DNA of 64,000 nucleotides from CAZEAC01 sp964510065. GTDB lineage: Bacteria > Bdellovibrionota_C > UBA2361 > CAIXSY01. Below are positions 16,848 through 25,530 of this stretch, piece after piece. The notes below the pieces were generated by a model, which did not search any database, was not told where the DNA came from, and saw nothing but the letters and a program-made list of their open reading frames with translations. Positions within the stretch are counted from its first letter, which is position 1. Every line of letters begins with the position of its first letter. The DNA lies in contig CAZEAC010000007.1 of NCBI GenBank assembly GCA_964510065.1, forward strand, positions 25,492-89,491. The letters run 5' to 3'. The position numbers and the translations under genes were made by a program.

Positions 16848-18047
16848 CTATGGATTATACGGTTCAAGAATCAGATCTTTGGTAACGAAAATGTTAAAAC
16901 GTTGGCCGGGCGAAATCTCCAGCGTCGGTTGAATGTTCAAGTTTTTGCGTGTTATTTGCTGACCGGCTTGATTGATGTTCTGTGCCGATCCTTCGAGAGC
17001 AAGCTGCCCAAAGGTGGGATCGATATTGCTGTTAGAGCCGCGTGCCATCTGTGCGCCAGCTCCCAGCACTGAGCCGAGCACCACACCAGAAATAAGTTTT
17101 ACGTAGTGATTGTTTACCTTCTCACTTAGTCCAGCAAAGCCACTTAGATCCACACCAGGCATTCCTTCAAGGCTTAGAGACTTGCCGCTTGGAAGTATCA
17201 GCCGTGTCCATACGATAAGCACACGCTCTTGCCCGTAAGAAACCCGGCTATCATACTCTCCAAGTATTTTAGTTCCTTGGGGGAGAAGTAAATAGCGCCC
17301 GCTAACTGAGTCAAAAACGTTTTGCGATACCTGGCCTAGAATCTGACCAGGTAGATCGCTATTTATTCCAGTAAGAAGCACTCCTGGAATGACTGTGCCG
17401 CCCATTACCTGATACCGAGTGAGTGGGGCTCGAAGAGTCTTCGCGAGGTAGGGAGCATCCTCCCTGCGACTGGAAAGAAACGAAAGCTTGTCATCCTGCC
17501 GGTTATCTTCATCTCTGCTACTTGTGCTCGGTACCTGGGTTAGACCAGGCGGGAGATCAAGGCCTGCTTGAGAGGCATGAGACAATGATTGCGTTTGAGT
17601 CTGGCGTGATTTCTCAAGTTGAACCCCAGGAAAGGTCACATCAGCGCTTCTTGCCGCAAGAGCAAGCTTCATGCGCTGGAGTTTTTGCTCCTCAAGGAAT
17701 TTCTCTTCTGCAGAAAGTTGTTTCGCCTGTTGGTGAGCCACCTGTACAGGGCCTAATTCGCCTTTTAGCGGCGCTCCTAGGATGGGTGATTGACGCTTTA
17801 TTTTAGAGTAGTCCGCAGGAAGATTGCGGATTAGCTCGCCTGGAGTTGCTGGCGCTGCAGAGGATGCAGGCTTTGCTTCTGACTGCCTGTTTGGCGCAAA
17901 CGCATAAAGAATGGAGATACCCACCAGCGTTGAAGTTACTGTCGTCAGCACGAGAATTGCGCGGCGATTTAGTCCCACCGAACCACGCGGCTCTTTTGCT
18001 CGCACGGGCAGCGGTTCCGCGCCTGTCTGTTGTTGTGAACATTCCAT
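16848..18047 (-). CDS. trbI: TrbI/VirB10-type channel protein
   Basis: VirB10-type proteins span both membranes and gate the transfer channel. The 399-residue protein has a cytoplasmic N-terminus, one membrane helix (about 30-50), and a Pro/Gln-rich periplasmic region. The conserved C-terminal beta-barrel domain starts near residue 210 (GGTVIPGVLLTGINSDLPGQ, RYLLLPQGTKILGEYDS). It overlaps trbG by one base (TAATG). All expected landmarks are present. Confidence 0.93.
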   Translation of the reverse strand: MECSQQQTGAEPLPVRAKEPRGSVGLNRRAILVLTTVTSTLVGISILYAFAPNRQSEAKPASSAAPATPGELIRNLPADYSKIKRQSPILGAPLKGELGPVQVAHQQAKQLSAEEKFLEEQKLQRMKLALAARSADVTFPGVQLEKSRQTQTQSLSHASQAGLDLPPGLTQVPSTSSRDEDNRQDDKLSFLSSRREDAPYLAKTLRAPLTRYQVMGGTVIPGVLLTGINSDLPGQILGQVSQNVFDSVSGRYLLLPQGTKILGEYDSRVSYGQERVLIVWTRLILPSGKSLSLEGMPGVDLSGFAGLSEKVNNHYVKLISGVVLGSVLGAGAQMARGSNSNIDPTFGQLALEGSAQNINQAGQQITRKNLNIQPTLEISPGQRFNIFVTKDLILEPYNP

Positions 18048-19069
18048 TAGAATAAATTTCCAAAAAATGATTTACAGAGCTCTTCGCGGCACACATGCAC
18101 TTTTTTCTTGGTGCCGATTCGTAGTTCTGCCTCCTCAATAAGACGGTCAACAATGTAGTAATCACCTTTTACCCGGTAGTTGACGAGAACTGGATCGTCA
18201 TCATCAATGACGAATAATGCTGGAGCTTCAGAGGTTCTAAGAGTCTTAGGCATCTGAAAAAATGTACGCTCACCATCATCGAAAACACGGAGTGGCTTCC
18301 ACGAGTAATCATCGCCTTTGATCTTGTAGCTGAAGTTCAGTTTCTCTGGCTCGAGCGAGAGCGGCTCGTCAGGCTCGCGCTTGGCGAAGATCTCACTTAG
18401 ATCAGGTGTTTCTTCTTGTGGATAGTTCCAAGCAATTGCTGGCATGTACCAATCCCCAGAGACTGCCTTGAGGTGATAAGTGCGCAGGTTGGTAGTAATT
18501 AAGATATTTGTCTCAATGTCGCTATCGAGAGGCTTCAAGACAATATGCGCGCTTTCCTTTTTTCCCTCGCCGGTTTTTATAACACCAATTTTCCAGCGTA
18601 CAGTGTCGCCCGCTACAGGTGCGTTGGTGAGTTGTTCCCCGGCCTGAAGCTCAATATCTGTAACTCTATCAACTCCAGTTCGCGCTTCGTAAACGTCTCC
18701 GTCTTTATAGTTATAGACTGTCTTTGATCCTATGTTTTTTGCTGACTTTGGCTTTTGAGTAGCCTGTTCGACTCGATGGGTAATGACCATCTTGGTTTTG
18801 AGCGATTCGACCTGCTGTAATAATCCATCGATTACTTGATCGCTTGTCTTTGGTTCTATGCTTGGGGAGGGAGTTGAAGTTCCGCCCTGATTAATAGCTT
18901 CGTTAGGAATAGGAAACTTGGTGGCCCCTTCAGCGAGTGCTTTAGTTTCCGCTCCTTCAAAAAGTGTCGCGAGTATAGCCTCAGAAGATGTGGTGGAGTC
19001 AGCAATGACGTATGATTGAGGGAATAGAGTGAACATAAGAAATATCAGAACATTTAAGATGTAATTCAT
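18047..19069 (-). CDS. trbG: TrbG/VirB9-type outer-membrane core protein
   Basis: This is a component of the outer-membrane core complex of the type IV secretion channel. The 340-residue protein starts at ATG 19069, preceded by AGGATC, with a signal peptide of about 24 residues. The C-terminal VirB9 domain is clear: PLRVFDDGERTFFQMP, ALFVIDDDDP and GDYYIVDRLIEEAEL, ending in a CREEL segment with Cys that can contact the VirB7-like lipoprotein. It follows trbF by eight bases and overlaps trbI. Confidence 0.92.
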   Translation of the reverse strand: MNYILNVLIFLMFTLFPQSYVIADSTTSSEAILATLFEGAETKALAEGATKFPIPNEAINQGGTSTPSPSIEPKTSDQVIDGLLQQVESLKTKMVITHRVEQATQKPKSAKNIGSKTVYNYKDGDVYEARTGVDRVTDIELQAGEQLTNAPVAGDTVRWKIGVIKTGEGKKESAHIVLKPLDSDIETNILITTNLRTYHLKAVSGDWYMPAIAWNYPQEETPDLSEIFAKREPDEPLSLEPEKLNFSYKIKGDDYSWKPLRVFDDGERTFFQMPKTLRTSEAPALFVIDDDDPVLVNYRVKGDYYIVDRLIEEAELRIGTKKKVHVCREELCKSFFGNLF

Positions 19070-19077
19070 AAGCGATC

Positions 19078-19782
19078 CTATAACTCCCTGTTCCATTGAA
19101 AATTTGTGATGTAAAAGCCAAGCGGATTTTTTGAAAGAGAGGCTTCGTCCTTTGGCGGTTCAATCTCCACGGTAAAAATGCCGGTCATGGTGAAGCGCTC
19201 AACCGGAGATCCATGATTGTTGTAGACACTCTCTTCCCAGCGCGCTTGATACGAGTTGCCGCCATCTATTTGCACAACCGCGATAGGCTGAATAAGAACG
19301 GTAAGATCACCGAGGCGCTTTAGTGGGCTATTTTGATCGCGATTCGTCAGATCGTTAAGTACATTGGCAGCATCTCGCCTCAGAAACGCATAGGCCTTCA
19401 GCCAATTTTGCTTGATAAGCACTGGATCAGATGGGACGGCGCGCACCAGAGTAATAAAGTTACTGAGGAAGTATTTGATCTCTTGAAGTTGGGGCTTATA
19501 GACGTACTGATCGACTCGACCAAGTACCATTGGTTCGCCGCGTTCTTTATCAATACCGACCAGCACAGGGATGACCTTGTTCTGCTGTATCAGAAGTGTC
19601 AAAGCTACAAGTGCGAGCGAAGTTGCTGTCAGCGCGCCAATGCAAGCAAGTCGCCAATTCTTAGCCTGAACTACTGTAGTACCGATGCGGCTGTCCCATT
19701 CTTGGCGCGCTCTAAGAAATGGCGTCTCAGGTGGCGAGGGAACTCGATAGTTTGGTGGTTCCTTTAGAAATTCCTTGCTCAT
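19078..19782 (-). CDS. trbF: TrbF/VirB8-type inner-membrane protein
   Basis: VirB8-type proteins are inner-membrane assembly factors of type IV secretion. The 234-residue protein has a proline-rich cytoplasmic N-terminus, one membrane helix (about 45-65) and a periplasmic NTF2-like domain (VGIDKERGEPMVLGRVDQY, YQARWEESVYNNHG, NPLGFYITNFQW). The start overlaps the trbL stop by four bases. Confidence 0.92.
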   Translation of the reverse strand: MSKEFLKEPPNYRVPSPPETPFLRARQEWDSRIGTTVVQAKNWRLACIGALTATSLALVALTLLIQQNKVIPVLVGIDKERGEPMVLGRVDQYVYKPQLQEIKYFLSNFITLVRAVPSDPVLIKQNWLKAYAFLRRDAANVLNDLTNRDQNSPLKRLGDLTVLIQPIAVVQIDGGNSYQARWEESVYNNHGSPVERFTMTGIFTVEIEPPKDEASLSKNPLGFYITNFQWNREL

Positions 19783-21161
19783 TGTGTCTTCTCCTCATTT
19801 CCAGTTAAGGGAACGCTAGTTCCGCCTTGCGGCTGTGCGGTGGGTTGAACAGCTTTTTTAGCGAGATCGACAACACTTGAAGAAGTGCCCTTTGGAGCCT
19901 CGTTTTTTGTCTTTGGGGTAGACTGATTCTCAGAGGTGGAGTTTGGTACGCTACCTTTTGGAGTTTTTTCATCGCCAGCATTGGTTTTAAGCGACTCATC
20001 GCGGAGAGCCGAAAAACCACGAACCTTTTCTCGCCCCGCGTTGAAGCTTTGCCGGATATCTCCTCCAAGCTTAGTGACTGGAGAGATGCCAGCCTTAAAT
20101 CCTGCAACGCCGACTGATGCAATTCCTCCAGCCGTACCCTTAAGCTTGGTTCCAATCGATCCACTACCTTTAAGCGCTGCATTTGCAGCAGCTACCTGGA
20201 AACCTCCAGTTGCGATGCCTGCTGGTATTGAAGCGGCTTGCGACAAGGTCGATACAGAGTTGGAAATCTGACCAGGTGCCCTTGCGGCACCACCGGCTAG
20301 GAGTGTTCCAGACTCTAATCCTGCTGCTCCGGCTATCGCGCTCCCTGCCGCGCTTCCAGCGGTTAACGCTGGGCCACCGGCAAGCAATCCAGCCGCTAAA
20401 CCTGGCGCGTGCCAGGCAAGCGTTGCTACAGCCATACAAACTACCAGAACATTGAACAGTTGGGTCCAAGTGGGATCTGGCGGAATTGCTAGACCCTTCA
20501 TTACCGGCATTGTTACTGAAACGATGAACCCTAGTACCATTAGCTTGATCCCAAATGAGATAATGGCTCCGAATAGTTTTTCAGCAAGGAATGCCGTGTG
20601 TTTGAAAACTCCGAATGGAATCAGCATCAGGCCGAGTGTTGTGACCATCCCGAATTCGAGGTAGGTCACAAATACCTGAATGGCGATCACAAAGTACGAG
20701 AGGATGATCCCAAATGCGCAGATGCCTGTGACGAGAATGTCATTTAGGTTCCACAGCACATCCCATGAGCTATAACCTCGAATATGGTCAAGAATGGGAA
20801 GAGCTACATAAAATCCAGCTTGCACTATTAGTGAGGGATCTCTTACAGAGGACAAGACATCACCTCCTGCAGATGATGCGATTTTTCCTGTATGAATAAA
20901 ACCTTCGCTGATCGCACTTACAAGTGAATCATAGTTTTGGATCACGAATACAAAAAAGCCGATAGTTAAAAGCTTCTTAATAAGCTTTGTCATGGCCTCA
21001 CTCCCCGTGAGTGCCCACCAAAGCGCAGCCAGTAAAATTTCAAGTGTAGTGAGAAGCGAGAGCAGATTCCAAGCGTGAGGCCCTACATCCTTCCGACCCA
21101 ATTGAAAGATCTGAAGAAACTGGTTCAGTACGGTAGTGAGCGTTCCTGTGTCGGCTTCCAT
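19779..21161 (-). CDS. trbL: TrbL/VirB6-type polytopic membrane protein
   Basis: TrbL forms the inner-membrane part of the mating channel. The 460-residue protein has six or more membrane helices in residues 30-270. A Gly/Ala-rich and then Ser/Lys/Pro-rich C-terminal tail (about 270-460) is probably exposed and poorly conserved, as is usual in TrbL. It follows trbJ with an eight-base gap and overlaps trbF. Confidence 0.9.
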   Translation of the reverse strand: MEADTGTLTTVLNQFLQIFQLGRKDVGPHAWNLLSLLTTLEILLAALWWALTGSEAMTKLIKKLLTIGFFVFVIQNYDSLVSAISEGFIHTGKIASSAGGDVLSSVRDPSLIVQAGFYVALPILDHIRGYSSWDVLWNLNDILVTGICAFGIILSYFVIAIQVFVTYLEFGMVTTLGLMLIPFGVFKHTAFLAEKLFGAIISFGIKLMVLGFIVSVTMPVMKGLAIPPDPTWTQLFNVLVVCMAVATLAWHAPGLAAGLLAGGPALTAGSAAGSAIAGAAGLESGTLLAGGAARAPGQISNSVSTLSQAASIPAGIATGGFQVAAANAALKGSGSIGTKLKGTAGGIASVGVAGFKAGISPVTKLGGDIRQSFNAGREKVRGFSALRDESLKTNAGDEKTPKGSVPNSTSENQSTPKTKNEAPKGTSSSVVDLAKKAVQPTAQPQGGTSVPLTGNEEKTQ

Positions 21162-21169
21162 ATCGGCTC

Positions 21170-21916
21170 CTAAAATGGGTTTTCGTTAATTGGGTTACCT
21201 GCATAGGGTGCGCCCCAACCATCAAGAACATGATCCATGCGATTTTTGGCTGCTGCTGAGGAACTGTTTTGCTCCATTAGATAAGCAGTGTGCGCCTGTG
21301 TGTAGGTTGCAAGCTGGGCGTTCAAACTTAAAAGGTTTCCGGAAATGCTGGCGGCGATCTGATTGCCAGCTTGTGTTGCCTGAAGAATTCCTACTGCTCC
21401 TTGAGAATCAGACATAAGTTTTTGAAGATGGGCTTGAGTTTTTGGTAGGCCATCAAGCACCTGCGCGCCGGTCTTTGAAGCCCCAAGCATCATCTCTCGC
21501 GTGGTGCCTATCCACTTTTTCATGTCCTCAGACATGGAGCTGCGCGATATTGGATCGAAACGACTTAGAAAATCGGGATAGAGTTCCTCGAAGCGTGATT
21601 GCAAAGTTTCTATGTTTTGCATAAGCCCATTGACTGAGCCGACTGTGGTGAAAAGCTCAGAAAACTGCTCAGAAAAGTCGTCGATGATATCGAATGGCAG
21701 TTTGGTAAGATTCTTGGCTTCATTTGCTAATGAGATTACTTGATTGGCGATCATGCGAGCCTCGTTTATGTTGCTCATGAGCGCCCGAATCGCTGTGAGA
21801 ATATTCTGCGCAAAATTTGACGGATCAAAGACAACGAAGGCTAAAACCCTGCTCGGTCTTACGAGGAATGCGATTGGGCCTAATGCGGCAAGTGATAGGA
21901 ATACACGTCTTTTCAT
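21170..21916 (-). CDS. trbJ: TrbJ/VirB5-type pilus-associated protein
   Basis: TrbJ-type proteins are exported and are thought to act at the pilus tip or in assembly. The 248-residue protein starts at ATG 21916, overlapping the trbE stop (ATGA) with GGAG upstream. It has an N-terminal export signal (KRR followed by a hydrophobic stretch to about residue 27) and a long helical body (NEARMIANQVISLANEAKNL), as in VirB5/TrbJ. Confidence 0.88.
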   Translation of the reverse strand: MKRRVFLSLAALGPIAFLVRPSRVLAFVVFDPSNFAQNILTAIRALMSNINEARMIANQVISLANEAKNLTKLPFDIIDDFSEQFSELFTTVGSVNGLMQNIETLQSRFEELYPDFLSRFDPISRSSMSEDMKKWIGTTREMMLGASKTGAQVLDGLPKTQAHLQKLMSDSQGAVGILQATQAGNQIAASISGNLLSLNAQLATYTQAHTAYLMEQNSSSAAAKNRMDHVLDGWGAPYAGNPINENPF

Positions 21917-24339
21917 GCTGTTCTCCATTGACTTAATTTTTCTTCAAGGTAATTTGCTGCCCAAGTTATTCCGGTCTGTTGAAGTAGTTTTAAATTAAAC
22001 TCATCGCGGTTTGAGTTTTCCAAAATGAGCTTTTGTAGCTGCATTTGTGAATCTTTGGAGGTGGTAGCGCAGTACGTCAGCGCTACTTCACCTAGACCCA
22101 ATTCGAAGAGACGATTTCCTAACGGAGACGTGTAGTAGTATTCGCGTTTAGGAGTGGCTAAGGATACGATCTCAATTTGGCGCTCATTGAGGCCAAAGCG
22201 CTGGTAAATCTGCTGAGAGTCCTCACTTAACGCTGTGGGATTTGGAAGATATATCTTGGTGAAGCATGCTTCCTTGAGAGTCATTACTATTGAACTCTCA
22301 GCGATGTCGGCAAGGCTCTGGGTCGCAAAGATTACCGAGACATTGGCTTTCCTCAGAACTTTAAGCCATTCGCGAATTTTGGCTGCAAATAATTCGTTAT
22401 CGAGGAAGAGCCAAGCTTCATCGAGAACAAGCATAGTTGGACGACCGCAAAAACGCTGCTCAAGACGATGAAAAAGGTACGACAACACTGGCAAGACAAC
22501 TGAAGGAGTTTCCATTAGCGCTTCCATCTCGAAGGCTTGCCAGTGCCCATAATCTAGATTGTCGGAAGTATTATCGAGTAGCGCCCCGTGGGCTCCTTGC
22601 ACAGTAAACGGAAGAAGAGCGCGCCTAAGAAGTTCATTTTGAAGAAGAACGGTTAGACCAAAGAGCGTGCGCTCTTCTTGCTTTGCTGTTGATAGACTTG
22701 AAAGTGCCTGCCAAAGCTGATCTTTGATGTGCGGATCAACTTTTACGTTTTCCTGAGAGAGAATGCTGACAATCCACTCATGTGCCCAGCTCCGCTCACT
22801 CTCTTCATCGATTCGTGAAAGCGGTTGGAACGAAAGTGAATTCCGCTTGGCACCCAGGTCATAAAAATCTCCTCCTACTCCTGCCGTTAGAGTCCTGGAG
22901 CTTCCACCTTTGTCGAATATGTAAACCTGTGCGTCTTGATAGCGCAGAAACTGAGCTTCGAGAAGATTCAGCAATACTGATTTTCCCGCTCCTGTTGGGC
23001 CTATAATGAGCGAGTGGCCAACGTCACCCACATGCGTGTTTAACCGAAATGGTGTGCTTCCATTAGTGAGCGCAAAAACATGAGGTGGTCCCTTGAGATG
23101 CTGATTTTGTGCTGGTCCTGCCCAGATGGCGGAGAGCGGAAGTAAATGAGCTAAATTCAGGGTGTGGAGGATCGGACGTCGGACATTGTTGTAAACATTA
23201 CCTGGTATAGTTCCAAGCCATGCATCGACGGCGTTTACGTCCTCAATTTTAGCTGTGAAACCAAGACCGTTAATTACTCGCAGTACCTCGGCAGCGTTTG
23301 CCTCTGACACCTCTTGCTTAACATCGCCAACACAGACGGCGCAGGTGAAATAGCCAAACGAAACGGCTTCGGATAGAAGTTCTTGCAGCGCTGAGTCAGC
23401 ATCAGCAGCTTTGTTTACTGCGTCAGAATCGCTCATTACAGATTCTGAACCAGTGAGTACCTCCTTTAGGAGCGTTACTATTCCTTTACGTTTGGCAAAC
23501 CAGCGCTTTTTGAAGCGATTAATTTCTGTCTCGGCTTCCACGCGGTCAAGGCAGATAAAGCGCGTTGCCCAGCGATATTCGAGAGGAAGGCGGTTAAGTG
23601 CATCTAAAATTCCTGGCTGGCTCCTACTTGGAAACGCTTGCAATGAGATTACTCGAAGGTGTTTTTTCCCAAGACAAGGCTCAAATCCTGGAACCAGCGG
23701 CGAATCGCAGAGCAGACTATCGAGGTATAATGGAATTTCTGGAACCTGCACCTCATGCTGTCTTTCTGAGACCGTTGAATGCAGATAGGTCAGCAGCTCT
23801 GATCCTTCAAGCAGTTCAACCTCAGGGAATAGAGTTTCAAGGAGTTGAGCAATACGTGACACTTCATTTTCGAAGCTCTCAAGGAGTTTGCTATAATCGA
23901 TAGAATTCTTTGCTTGATTCTCTATGAATTTTGCCGTGATTCGAGTCTGTGAGTCTGAGGGAGGAAGATAAACGAGCGAAATGTAATAGCGTGATTCAAA
24001 GTATTGACTCTCTTTGAAAAGAGTTCTGCGCTCGGCGTCGATAAGATAGCTTATCGGGTCAGGCCAGTGTGAGTCGGGATAATCTTGAGAAAGAGTCCGC
24101 GTTGCTTCCGCAAAGATTGCCCAGCCGGAACCAAGCCGTTTTAAGACATTATTAAGCCTTGCACAGACGGTTATAAGTTCCGCTTCTGTTGAAGACTCAA
24201 GATCGGGGCCTCGGTATTTGATGGTACTTTGAAAAGAGCCGTCCTTGTTCAGGATAACTAACGGCGAGACTAGTCCAGCCCAACTAATAAGGTCACTTAG
24301 GCGGCTTGGTACGTGTTGGTATTCGCGCAGTGAAAGCAT
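21913..24339 (-). CDS. trbE: TrbE/VirB4-type secretion ATPase
   Basis: VirB4-family ATPases energise pilus biogenesis and substrate transfer. At 808 residues it has full family length. Walker A is GPTGAGKS (residues 448-455) and Walker B is MLVLDEAWLF (about 655), followed by the conserved KANVSVIFATQSLAD. The gene follows trbD by four bases, in the usual order trbC-trbD-trbE. Confidence 0.95.
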   Translation of the reverse strand: MLSLREYQHVPSRLSDLISWAGLVSPLVILNKDGSFQSTIKYRGPDLESSTEAELITVCARLNNVLKRLGSGWAIFAEATRTLSQDYPDSHWPDPISYLIDAERRTLFKESQYFESRYYISLVYLPPSDSQTRITAKFIENQAKNSIDYSKLLESFENEVSRIAQLLETLFPEVELLEGSELLTYLHSTVSERQHEVQVPEIPLYLDSLLCDSPLVPGFEPCLGKKHLRVISLQAFPSRSQPGILDALNRLPLEYRWATRFICLDRVEAETEINRFKKRWFAKRKGIVTLLKEVLTGSESVMSDSDAVNKAADADSALQELLSEAVSFGYFTCAVCVGDVKQEVSEANAAEVLRVINGLGFTAKIEDVNAVDAWLGTIPGNVYNNVRRPILHTLNLAHLLPLSAIWAGPAQNQHLKGPPHVFALTNGSTPFRLNTHVGDVGHSLIIGPTGAGKSVLLNLLEAQFLRYQDAQVYIFDKGGSSRTLTAGVGGDFYDLGAKRNSLSFQPLSRIDEESERSWAHEWIVSILSQENVKVDPHIKDQLWQALSSLSTAKQEERTLFGLTVLLQNELLRRALLPFTVQGAHGALLDNTSDNLDYGHWQAFEMEALMETPSVVLPVLSYLFHRLEQRFCGRPTMLVLDEAWLFLDNELFAAKIREWLKVLRKANVSVIFATQSLADIAESSIVMTLKEACFTKIYLPNPTALSEDSQQIYQRFGLNERQIEIVSLATPKREYYYTSPLGNRLFELGLGEVALTYCATTSKDSQMQLQKLILENSNRDEFNLKLLQQTGITWAANYLEEKLSQWRTA

Positions 24340-24343
24340 GTGT

Positions 24344-24592
24344 CTATACCGAGTAGTAACGTTTGTGGCGAACCTGTCGCCGAAATGTTGCGAAGAATTG
24401 GGGATCTTTTTTGCTTATTGCAACAAAGATTAAGTGCAGGACTAATCCGACCGGAACGCCGAGTGGGCTGTGCATTCCAAGAACGAGCGCGGCGGTGAGA
24501 GTGCCATTTAGTATGGCCAGCTCGCGAGGCACTCCGGCAATCATTATCGGTTGCGTGAGCGAACTATGAATGAGAACTTCAAAGCCTTCCAT
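24344..24592 (-). CDS. trbD: TrbD/VirB3-type inner-membrane protein
   Basis: This 82-residue protein has the VirB3 layout: short N-terminus with IHSSLTQP, then two hydrophobic segments (about 18-42 and 45-60) and a basic C-terminus (FRRQVRHKRYY). The family signature (S)LTQPIMIAGVPRE is clear. The start at 24592 overlaps the trbC stop as TAATG. Longer in-frame extensions would run backwards through trbC and are not credible. Confidence 0.9.
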   Translation of the reverse strand: MEGFEVLIHSSLTQPIMIAGVPRELAILNGTLTAALVLGMHSPLGVPVGLVLHLIFVAISKKDPQFFATFRRQVRHKRYYSV

Positions 24593-24906
24593 TAAAACGT
24601 CGCTCCAGTTCCACCGCCAAAAAAGCTTAAGAAAAATGAAGTTGCAGAAAATGCTATAGTGAGTCCGAATACAACCCAGAGCATCTTTCGCATTCCGCCG
24701 CCGCCTTCGCCGAAGGCTATGCCTAGGCCGGTGATGATGATTGAAGCTACGCCAATTGCGCGCGCGACCGGGCCAGAAAGAGAATTGATGATCTGATCTA
24801 GCGGGCCTTCCCACGGCATGCCGGTGCCAGCAGCAAATGCGGGTTCTGCAGTGAATGAGGTGACGAGCGCCAGGCTCAGAGCGATGATTGATAATTTTCT
24901 ATTCAT
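24592..24906 (-). CDS. trbC: TrbC/VirB2-type conjugative pilin
   Basis: TrbC is the pilus subunit, which in RP4 is processed to a cyclic peptide. The 104-residue precursor has a signal peptide ending FAAG and two hydrophobic helices (about 45-65 and 75-95) joined by a short loop GEGGGGMRKM. It heads the trb operon. The TraF-type peptidase at 11281-11796 is its probable processing enzyme. Confidence 0.9.
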   Translation of the reverse strand: MNRKLSIIALSLALVTSFTAEPAFAAGTGMPWEGPLDQIINSLSGPVARAIGVASIIITGLGIAFGEGGGGMRKMLWVVFGLTIAFSATSFFLSFFGGGTGATF

Positions 24907-24978
24907 TTGTGTATCTCCAAGATTTAAGCGTGTGTGAATGTAACTTCAGTCATGTTGGTATGCCGCCCTCAATGAACT

Positions 24979-25461
24979 CTAAGAAGGATTCCAACGAGAC
25001 TGCCGCGAGTTCGACATTGCCTTAAGACGAAAGTCCGTCAGAAGAAAACGATTTGGTGACAGATTCGTTGGATCAGCGCGCTCTTCAATCTCTGCCAGCA
25101 TTTTAAGAGCTTTTCGCGAACGCTCTTTTCCTTTCGCCTCAAGTAAAATCTTCGCTGCCGGTTGTACTTGTGGGATCGGCAGCGCAAGCTCTCCAGGAGT
25201 CGCAGCTTGCAGGACGTACACAGCCCAGTACGCAGTTCCGAATTGATTCTGTTCCCAGAGATCAATCGCGAAAATAGCACCAGGCTTAAAAAGCGCAGTC
25301 TTGCGCGTTTTTACGCCGTCGATAAATTCATTTTCGATTATGCGCAGAGGTCGACCGAATAGAAGGCGATGGTTGCAGTGGTTGACTTCAAATCGGCTTT
25401 CGAAGCGAGTGAGAAACTGATCTGAACTTTGCTGAGTTGAAATGCTATCGATGTTATTCAT
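24979..25461 (-). CDS. DUF2840-like conjugation-associated protein
   Basis: DUF2840 proteins accompany Trb operons in Tn4371-like and related conjugative elements; their role is unknown. The 160-residue product shows the family pattern as I recall it: LFGRPL, FKPGAIFAIDLWEQNQFGT, YVLQAATPGE, and an Asp-Pro-(Thr/Ala)-Asn/Asp-Leu-Ser-Pro stretch before the C-terminal RFLLTDFRLKA. The ATG at 25461 lies after a motif-bearing intergenic region. It lies just upstream of trbC on the same strand. Confidence 0.7.
   Translation of the reverse strand: MNNIDSISTQQSSDQFLTRFESRFEVNHCNHRLLFGRPLRIIENEFIDGVKTRKTALFKPGAIFAIDLWEQNQFGTAYWAVYVLQAATPGELALPIPQVQPAAKILLEAKGKERSRKALKMLAEIEERADPTNLSPNRFLLTDFRLKAMSNSRQSRWNPS
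24987..24995. promoter_or_regulatory. GGATTCCAAC-type motif upstream of trbC
   Basis: GATTCCAAC follows AAG, 81 bases upstream of the trbC start at 24906, with CAATGAACTCTAAGAA just before it. This is a variant of the GAATTCCAAC motif seen before other ICE genes, and lies at the end of the DUF2840 coding sequence. Confidence 0.3.
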
Positions 25462-25504
25462 GCGGTCCAGATTACCTGACCGCATCTGCAATGGTTCCCT
25501 CGAT

Positions 25505-25514
25505 GAATTCCAAC
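25505..25514. promoter_or_regulatory. GAATTCCAAC motif upstream of the DUF2840 gene
   Basis: An exact decamer within TCGATGAATTCCAACATCG, 44 bases upstream of the start at 25461. The five preceding bases (CGATG or close) are shared with the copy upstream of the integrase. Confidence 0.4.
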
Positions 25515-25530
25515 ATCGGGGTAGAACGAA

